Of a stretch of DNA of 64,000 nt, positions 58,369 to 64,000 are shown piece after piece (positions within the stretch are counted from its first letter, which is position 1; the number at the start of each line of letters is the position of its first letter). The position numbers and the translations under genes were made by a program. This stretch comes from Rossellomorea aquimaris (GTDB lineage Bacteria > Bacillota > Bacilli > Bacillales > Bacillaceae_B). Under the pieces are notes generated by a model. The model saw nothing but the letters and a program-made list of their open reading frames with translations, was not told the DNA's origin and ran no database searches. The DNA lies in contig NZ_CP141595.1 in NCBI RefSeq assembly GCF_035590735.1, forward strand, positions 4,375,001 to 4,439,000, written 5' to 3'.

Positions 58369-59547
58369 CTATTTGGTTTTCGCTAATTTTTGTTCTTCTT
58401 TCTGGGTTTGTTGTTTCTGGGTTTTTCTTGAGAAGTCAGCAATCAGCTTGTAATAAGCATTGGCCATCATCCAAATGCTTTCCTTCTCATCTTCAAAGAA
58501 GTCGATATTGTACCCATCAAGATTGTTATTGAGTGTCTTGATATACTCTTTCAGGACGCTTGATCCTCCACCAATGAAGTAGCAGATTTCCGTTTGAGAG
58601 TTCTTTTGCCACATATTGCGCAGGTGACGATATTGCTTCTTAGCAAGTTCAAGCATAATACGGTCAACGATATCGTGAACGCTTGTCCGGCTTCCTTTAA
58701 CCATAATATGATTGCGATCATTTTTCTTCGTGATGATTTCGACCACGTCACGGCGGCTATCAAGCTCGATACCGTGTCTTGAGCGAATTTCTTCACGGAT
58801 TAATTCAAGAGATTCAGAAACCCCGAGGTTAAATCCTTGGGCTTTATCATCGTCTACTTTTCGATCTTTAATGACAGCGATATCCGTTGATAACCCGCCG
58901 ATATCTTGAATTAAGATACGTTTATCAATGAGGTCTTTATTGATGATATTTAAATTATTATCCATAACAAGGTTGATGAAAGCCGCAAACCCTTCAGGAT
59001 AAACCTTTACTTCATCAAATTTAATATTCACTTTGATGCCTTGATAGCGGGGAGTTACCAGGAACTCAACTTGGTGTACTGAACCTAACAGTCTGGAACG
59101 GTACCCGACATCTTTTCCTTCCTTAACTTCACGAAGTGGAAGACCTGTACCCAATGTGTAATTTGCTTCTATAACATTATTATTCTTTTTAAAGTTAGAA
59201 TCATTGCGTGCTGCATCAAGTGCAATGGAAGCAAACAGCATGACCAGTGTTTGATCTTCTTCTGATTTACTGCTGCCCGGATCCAGTTCAGTAGAGTTAT
59301 TGCTCTTCGTTGCCAGATTACCTACACGATAAATCGCATTATTATCTTTAAGAGTAGGGGAGTGGACACGGATATGTATGCCGTCTAGTGGGTCCTGTGT
59401 ATCCAGCTCCTCAATTCCGATAATAGGACGATCTTCAATATCCCTTGCAATGACGTTCGGAATATTTACCTCACCATCCATCTTTCCAAATATACCTTTA
59501 AGAGAATCATTACCAACGTCAATGGCTGCCATTCGTGAATTCGTCAT
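58369..59547 (-). CDS. parM: ParM-like actin-family ATPase
   Basis: 392 residues from ATG 59547, chosen because AAGGATG lies upstream; the frame extends 16 codons. Actin-fold motifs: phosphate 1 AAIDVGNDSLKGIFG, phosphate 2 LIQDIGGLSTDIAVIKD, adenosine YFIGGGSSVLKEYI. Filament-forming motors of this kind push plasmid copies apart when capped by ParR on its centromere. It resembles ParM/Alp proteins of Bacillus plasmids, not MreB. Expected order parC-parM-parR is kept. Why it sits on the chromosome next to gvpA is unexplained. Confidence 0.88.
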   Translation of the reverse strand: MTNSRMAAIDVGNDSLKGIFGKMDGEVNIPNVIARDIEDRPIIGIEELDTQDPLDGIHIRVHSPTLKDNNAIYRVGNLATKSNNSTELDPGSSKSEEDQTLVMLFASIALDAARNDSNFKKNNNVIEANYTLGTGLPLREVKEGKDVGYRSRLLGSVHQVEFLVTPRYQGIKVNIKFDEVKVYPEGFAAFINLVMDNNLNIINKDLIDKRILIQDIGGLSTDIAVIKDRKVDDDKAQGFNLGVSESLELIREEIRSRHGIELDSRRDVVEIITKKNDRNHIMVKGSRTSVHDIVDRIMLELAKKQYRHLRNMWQKNSQTEICYFIGGGSSVLKEYIKTLNNNLDGYNIDFFEDEKESIWMMANAYYKLIADFSRKTQKQQTQKEEQKLAKTK

Positions 59548-59608
59548 TAAAATCATCCTTTCATTCATGAGTAAGAATTTGTCAAAAAATTTCAACTCTT
59601 ACTCTCAG

Positions 59609-59635
59609 AGTATACAATTTCATGTCTGCGGTCAA
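59609..59635 (-). promoter_or_regulatory. Promoter of parMR
   Basis: On the minus strand TTGACC (59630-59635), 15-base spacer, TATACT (59609-59614). A lone GTATAC box (59610-59615) overlaps the -10, so ParR could repress its own operon. Confidence 0.5.
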
Positions 59636-59679
59636 TCCTACTTTTCTATCGATTATAGATGACGAGAAAGGGCGGGGTT

Positions 59680-59816
59680 GTATACAATTTTGTATCGTTG
59701 TATACGTTAAATGTACACAACCTTATATATCAATATGTGTACGTGTTTGTATACTTGTATACATTATTGTCTACAATTGTGTACTTATTTGTTTACATGT
59801 ATACATTTTTGTTTAC
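59680..59816. repeat. parC: Centromere-like iteron array (parC candidate)
   Basis: Twelve GTNTAC-type boxes start at 59680, 59692, 59700, 59713 / 59737, 59749, 59757, 59769 / 59779, 59791, 59799, 59811. They form three blocks, each with spacing 12-8-12 (one 13 in the first block). Boxes: GTATAC, GTATCG, GTATAC, GTACAC; GTGTAC, GTATAC, GTATAC, GTCTAC; GTGTAC, GTTTAC, GTATAC, GTTTAC. Placed upstream of parM as in plasmid R1. The strict pattern suggests cooperative ParR binding. Confidence 0.8.
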
Positions 59817-59952
59817 AACCATATTTTAGTAGAGGATTTGTAACTATCAACCCACTACTCTAGTAATCTATTAGGTTATTTAAATGGATTAAACAGAAAC
59901 AATATAATATGAATCCTAAAGGGGGCATAAAAATTCAATAGCAAAATTCCAT

Positions 59953-59989
59953 AAAAAAAGAGCAGCCCATTAATATGGGACTGCTGCTC
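59953..59989 (-). terminator. Terminator insulating the par locus on its upstream side
   Basis: Minus strand: GAGCAGC-agt-CCCAT-atta-ATGGG-CTGCTC, then seven T; it stops transcripts coming from the type VII secretion side. Confidence 0.8.
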
Positions 59990-60151
59990 CTATGAAAAGA
60001 AAAACCTGCATTTGATGAAGGTTCAATGATATTTAACGAATTCAATATGTTACTTTTTCATTAAGGATTTTCCTACCAAACCAAGGATCAAAACAGATGA
60101 TTTTACCTTAGTTAGTTCTCAATTTCGTTAGATTACTCTATTTGGGCTTCT

Positions 60152-60247
60152 TTACCTGTCCAGCCACATACACTTGATCCTGCCTGTTCCGACGTGCTGA
60201 ATCGCCTCCTGAGCGTCCTCGAAGTTATATGTTTGGGCAGTCACCAT
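60152..60247 (-). pseudogene. C-terminal scrap of a zinc-type alcohol dehydrogenase
   Basis: 31 codons ending at TAA: TYNFEDAQEAIQHVGTGRIK followed by CMWLDR. FEDAQEAIQHV--GRIKGK is the usual end of medium-chain dehydrogenases. No upstream part remains. The rest of 59990-60292 shows no gene. Confidence 0.55.
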
Positions 60248-60292
60248 ATTTATATATACCCCATAAAGTTTCACATTACGTAAACATATAGT

Positions 60293-60328
60293 AAAAGAGG
60301 GTCCCTAAATTCAGACGGACCCTCTTCT
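60293..60328 (-). terminator. Terminator of the type VII secretion operon end
   Basis: Minus strand AAGAGGGTCC pairs with GGACCCTCTT-type arm (GGGACCCTCTT), then TTACT. Confidence 0.8.
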
Positions 60329-60334
60329 TGTTAT

Positions 60335-60817
60335 TTACCTCAAACTTTGCTTACCTTGAGTCGTTCTATTCCAAATGACAATAACAACAATGAGAAGTAA
60401 TATACAAATCCCAACAAATACAGCGATCAAAACAGAGAGGGAAGAAGATGATGAACTTCCTTCTTCAAGACTCCCTAACCTTGCTGATTCGGATTGACTA
60501 AACAGTTTCAGGTTTTCTGCTTTCGCTTTTATCGTATTTGTATCTTTTTCTTCACTTTGAAATATCTTTTCTTTCAATTCGCTTAATCCGTTACTTGATT
60601 TCCCTTCAAATGTCAGGTTTTTCTGTTCTTCAGGAATTTGTATCTTTTGATTTGTAGATGATTGATCATGGATGAGGTCACTGTTCTTTTTGAATTTATT
60701 TTCCTGATAGTCGTTCGGGATTAATTCATTTATGTCGGTAGTGGCCAATATAGGGGGGGAAAACATCATGATCATGCTGGCAACCAGAGCCAGCTGAACA
60801 AGTACTTTACCCCTCAT
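60335..60817 (-). CDS. essA: Type VII secretion protein EssA-like
   Basis: 160 residues from ATG 60817 (the frame extends 20 codons; overlap with esaA stop is 11 bases). A signal-like first helix (VLVQLALVASMIMMFSPPIL), a ~105-residue extracytoplasmic Lys/Glu-rich part, and a final membrane helix (LSVLIAVFVGICILLLIVVI) with a short basic tail. Size, topology and place directly after esaA fit EssA/YueC of the type VII (Ess/Yuk) apparatus. It may anchor or gate the channel; role unresolved. Confidence 0.8.
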   Translation of the reverse strand: MRGKVLVQLALVASMIMMFSPPILATTDINELIPNDYQENKFKKNSDLIHDQSSTNQKIQIPEEQKNLTFEGKSSNGLSELKEKIFQSEEKDTNTIKAKAENLKLFSQSESARLGSLEEGSSSSSSLSVLIAVFVGICILLLIVVIVIWNRTTQGKQSLR

Positions 60818-63803
60818 ACGCTTCCGTTCCCTCATCTTTGATTCGATTGGAGCGTTTATCCAATAATACCTGTGCAACAGTTAATGCAATAACGACTAAT
60901 CCTAATACAATAACCGCTTGAGTGAATAATGAGTCTGACCCATATTGAATCGACATATAAACGGTAGACATTGGATCCTTGAAATTAAAATTAGGCGTAG
61001 TTAATGCAAGTAACGGTGTTACAAACAGGGCGATGATTCCCACGGAAACAAACCATCCTAACAAACGGTGCGTGACAAAAGCAACCCGAATGAGTCCTGA
61101 ACCCGCGAGTAGAAGGAGAATGGTAAAGATCGTCCACTCAACTGAACGGGATTCCACCAATGGATAAATTTCCAATCCATACAGACTGATGACAAATCCA
61201 ACTATCAGGTTCAGTAAAAGGAAGATCACTCCTTGAATCCAGAGAGGAGCATTTTGGAAGTAATAACTTGTGTATCCGATAAGCAAGCTGGATAACAAGA
61301 TAATAAACAAAATAACGACCGGAGGAAGAACACTCGCTTTCTTTTCTTCCGGAACATCCCCTTGTACATTTAAAGGATTCGTCAAGAAATCATACACATA
61401 CCCATTTGATTGTCCATCAACGAAAGCATTCCCTAATACACTAAACACATCATCCCGAATTAATTGAGTGGAAGCTACATTCGTTGCCCACTTATTATTC
61501 AGTGTATCTGCATCACTTTGAACATTCGATACATTCGATTGAAGCTCGTTGGTATAGGATACGATTGTATTTTGGCTTTCACTCACAGTATCCAGGAAAG
61601 AATGGATAGACTTGATTTCACTCCCAATTTGCTCCTGGTTCCCAACTAAATCAGGTCCAGCCGCTCCTGAGACAGGCGTTGGAGCCGTTTGCTCCGGCTG
61701 TTGTATTCGATTTAATACGTTTGTTGCTTCTTGATTAATCGCATTCAGGCTCTCTGTAAGCTGTGATTGCTGGTCATCAAGGGTTTGATTGTATTCTGCC
61801 GCAAAGACGGTAAAGGAGTCTTGAAGTGTATTGAGGGCGTCCTCTGTATTAGGCAACCCTGTATTTAATTGTTCCCACTCCGCTTGTTCAGTCTGACTCA
61901 CTTTCAGAATCTCATTTACTTCATTTTTCAGATCTTCATTCTGAAGAACGGCCGCTTTCACTCCATTCTCCGTTAACATGCCGTTAAGAGTAGCTTCATA
62001 CCGATCCAAGTAAGAGTAATATTGTAGAAGATCCATAAGTTTATAGTTATTAATCCCGCGAGAAAAATAGCCATATAAAGTGTTTCTTCTATTTTCAGAT
62101 AAAGCGGATGAGTTCAGGATGGAACTCTCTTTATCCTCGATTTCGGCAACGATATTGGAAATATTGTCAGAGAACATCTCCAGTTGGTTTATCAGAGCTT
62201 CATTCGTCTCAGTTAATGTCGTTACCTGATCTTTAAGTTCTTGGTTTTCGGTTGTAAGAGTTTCAATTTGCTTGGTCAATTCATCGATTTTATCAATTAA
62301 TGTCTGGTTATCTTCAAGAAGTCTTGTTACTTCTCCCAACAGTCTATCCACTTCAGCCTGAAGTGGGTTTTCTGAGCTATCATTTTTCCCTTGCAGCTGC
62401 GTTCGAACATTTATGATGCGATCATTGATTGTTTGAATATTGGTTACAGCTGCCGTAATTGCTTCAGGTGTTGGTTCTGTTAAATTAGTCAGTGTCTCTT
62501 TCAACGCATCGATTTCTGTAGAAATAGCTGTCAGCTCAGTTATTTCCGGATCTAAATTCGGTGGTGCCGGAGGAGGATCACTTGGTTCCCCCGGCTCGGG
62601 CTCACCTTCCTGGGAGGAAATGACGACCTGTTGAAGGCCAGGTTCCTCTCCGTCTTTAGGTGGCTCAGGAATCTCAGGAGGAGCAGGTGGATTGAAGATC
62701 TCCCCATCTCCTTCAGCCAGCCTATTGTTAAGTTCAAAAATACTTCCTTGCAGGTTATTTAACGTCGTAGTGTCCTGTAATTGCTGATAGAAATTCAACA
62801 CTCTTTCCTGAAAGGAATAGAAGTCTTCTACTTGTCTCCCCACTTCCTCAAACCTGCGCTGCTGTAAGTCCGTAAATACCTCTTGATTAGTATCCATATT
62901 GCTATTCAACTGAGTCAAACCTGCCGTTAAGGCATCACTTTGTTCCGAGAATAGTGATTTGGATTTTAAGTAACGCGGCTGCTGGTTTTCAGTTGATTCA
63001 TTGATCATCTGTACGGATTGAGCTTGTATATCGGCGAGTAATTGCTTTTGATTATCCTGATATTCTCTATACTGATTGACATATTCAACAAAACTGGAAA
63101 GGCTTTGTTCAAAGGATTCCAGCGTGTTTTGCTGCTGCGGAGCCCGGCTATCTGCCTGCTGAATCGAATTTTGCAGATTAGATAGCATCGACGTCTGTTG
63201 TTGAATTTGGCCGGCCAGATCTTTTGAGCTAGGTTTGTAGAATGATAACATCGTTTCCTGGAAAGCCTGCTCTTTTTGTAAAATTTCATCAAATTCAGCA
63301 CGAATATTTTCCATATCTGCTGATACGTAATTCCAATAAAGAGAGGACATCTTATGATTGACCCTTTTTGTGGCCTTTTCAATTTCCAAAAGGACCTTTT
63401 CCTTGTTTACAGCATTTAGTTGCGCTTGAACTTTATAATTAAGATTTGTTTTCTCTGGTCTTTCTTCATCATACGTCATGACTTTGTCAGAGAAGTCTGA
63501 AGGAATATAGACAACGGCATCATATTTAGAACTCTGAAGACCGTTTTCACCGGCACTTCTGCCTACAACCGTCCACTCAAATGTTGATTGATCTTCAAGT
63601 ATCGACGTCACGTCTCCCCCAAATGCCAAAGGCTCACCATCCACTTCTGTTCCTGCGTCTTCATTTACAATGGCAATGGCCTGAGTAGCGTTTTCTTTCA
63701 CTTTCAGAGGATTTTCACCGACTGAACGGAAGAATAGAAGAGGAGTGGCAAGAATCATCATGACCGCTAATATAAGTTTAAATAGACTTACTTTCTCTGT
63801 CAT
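60807..63803 (-). CDS. esaA: Type VII secretion protein EsaA (YueB-like)
   Basis: 998 residues. One N-terminal membrane helix (~7-25), a YhgE/Pip-type outside domain (QAIAIVNEDAGTEVDGEPLA; YDAVVYIPSDFSDKVMTYDE), a very long coiled coil (~190-800) interrupted by a Pro/Glu-rich linker at ~365-410, and six C-terminal helices. B. subtilis YueB is the receptor of phage SPP1 and spans the wall as a fibre. ATG overlaps the essC stop (ATGA). Confidence 0.93.
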   Translation of the reverse strand: MTEKVSLFKLILAVMMILATPLLFFRSVGENPLKVKENATQAIAIVNEDAGTEVDGEPLAFGGDVTSILEDQSTFEWTVVGRSAGENGLQSSKYDAVVYIPSDFSDKVMTYDEERPEKTNLNYKVQAQLNAVNKEKVLLEIEKATKRVNHKMSSLYWNYVSADMENIRAEFDEILQKEQAFQETMLSFYKPSSKDLAGQIQQQTSMLSNLQNSIQQADSRAPQQQNTLESFEQSLSSFVEYVNQYREYQDNQKQLLADIQAQSVQMINESTENQQPRYLKSKSLFSEQSDALTAGLTQLNSNMDTNQEVFTDLQQRRFEEVGRQVEDFYSFQERVLNFYQQLQDTTTLNNLQGSIFELNNRLAEGDGEIFNPPAPPEIPEPPKDGEEPGLQQVVISSQEGEPEPGEPSDPPPAPPNLDPEITELTAISTEIDALKETLTNLTEPTPEAITAAVTNIQTINDRIINVRTQLQGKNDSSENPLQAEVDRLLGEVTRLLEDNQTLIDKIDELTKQIETLTTENQELKDQVTTLTETNEALINQLEMFSDNISNIVAEIEDKESSILNSSALSENRRNTLYGYFSRGINNYKLMDLLQYYSYLDRYEATLNGMLTENGVKAAVLQNEDLKNEVNEILKVSQTEQAEWEQLNTGLPNTEDALNTLQDSFTVFAAEYNQTLDDQQSQLTESLNAINQEATNVLNRIQQPEQTAPTPVSGAAGPDLVGNQEQIGSEIKSIHSFLDTVSESQNTIVSYTNELQSNVSNVQSDADTLNNKWATNVASTQLIRDDVFSVLGNAFVDGQSNGYVYDFLTNPLNVQGDVPEEKKASVLPPVVILFIILLSSLLIGYTSYYFQNAPLWIQGVIFLLLNLIVGFVISLYGLEIYPLVESRSVEWTIFTILLLLAGSGLIRVAFVTHRLLGWFVSVGIIALFVTPLLALTTPNFNFKDPMSTVYMSIQYGSDSLFTQAVIVLGLVVIALTVAQVLLDKRSNRIKDEGTEAYEG

Positions 63804-64000
63804 GCGTGTACTTTCCTTTCCGTTACCATAAGTGGTATTTGAATTTTTGTTTCTTTACCGTTTTCTACATAATAACCAAACCCTGGTTGGATTTCTGGTT
63901 CTCTACGATCATAGCTGAGCGTGAACAAGGTTTGTTCAGATTTCTTCATTAGCACAAGAGCTTGTCGAATCTGCTTCAGTTCAACTGTTAAAACATCATA
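63800..64000 (-). CDS. essC: Type VII secretion ATPase EssC, C-terminal end (partial)
   Basis: Open from the right edge; 66 residues are visible (LTVELKQIRQALVLMKKSEQ, TLFTLSYDRREPEIQPGFGY, YVENGKETKIQIPLM). These match the last residues of EssC/YukBA, the FtsK/SpoIIIE motor of the type VII system, which lies immediately before esaA in Bacillus. The stop overlaps the esaA start by 4 bases. Confidence 0.85.
   Translation of the reverse strand, partial: YDVLTVELKQIRQALVLMKKSEQTLFTLSYDRREPEIQPGFGYYVENGKETKIQIPLMVTERKVHA

Overview
The window looks like chromosome of a spore-forming Bacillaceae (Bacillus / Rossellomorea / Priestia-like; species not determinable here). Evidence: spore genes (gerQ, an sda-like gene), bacillithiol synthesis (bshB2), sigma-B-type promoters, AGGAGG ribosome binding sites with frequent TTG/GTG starts, B. 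subtilis-like regulatory sites (cre, Rex, PurR, LexA, parS), and many hairpin-plus-T terminators. No rRNA, tRNA, CRISPR array or transposase gene was seen. Two Spo0J/ParB parS-type palindromes (2232-2247; 45243-45258) suggest an origin-proximal part of the chromosome.

Layout. 1-10 kb: end of hemQ, a cwlJ gene reduced to a 31-codon scar ahead of gerQ, ywdK/ywdI-like genes, ung, a DUF4230 protein, a YflT-type stress protein, pdxK, yojF-bshB2, a TetR-controlled ABC exporter and an SDR gene. 10.7-14.6 kb: a compact accessory unit with a LexA box, a SigO/RsoA-like two-subunit sigma factor, two peptidoglycan hydrolases, two small membrane proteins (one YvrJ-family), a nucleoside hydrolase behind an SD-masking hairpin, and a type I toxin-like peptide. 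The sigma operon and the hydrolase operon share an unusual promoter-like motif. 14.6-50 kb: mostly metabolism and transport (PQQ-type dehydrogenase, HAD phosphatases, BCCT and AtoE transporters, cytochrome P450 with a frameshift, sensor kinase, kbl-tdh, secreted metalloprotease, Rex-boxed lactate permease, MalY aminotransferase, AlkD, DinB proteins, QueA-like, ZTP-riboswitch/PurR-controlled folD, Rieske oxidoreductase, MsrAB, MFS, PLD), interspersed with four copies of a GC-rich palindromic intergenic repeat.

50-57.4 kb: a complete Bacillus-type gas vesicle operon on the minus strand, gvpA-P-Q-B-R-N-F-G-L-S-K-J-T-U, in the order known from Bacillus (Priestia) megaterium. Immediately upstream (57.7-59.9 kb), bounded by its own terminators, is a complete plasmid-style type II partition locus: an actin-like ParM, a ribbon-helix-helix ParR, and an array of GTNTAC boxes arranged in three blocks with 12-8-12 bp spacing, as expected for a centromere (parC). 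A ParMRC cassette on a chromosome next to gas vesicle genes is the most unusual feature here. It could be a plasmid relic, or an actin-based system for positioning gas vesicles or DNA. 60.3-64 kb: the end of a type VII secretion operon (essC end, esaA/yueB, essA).
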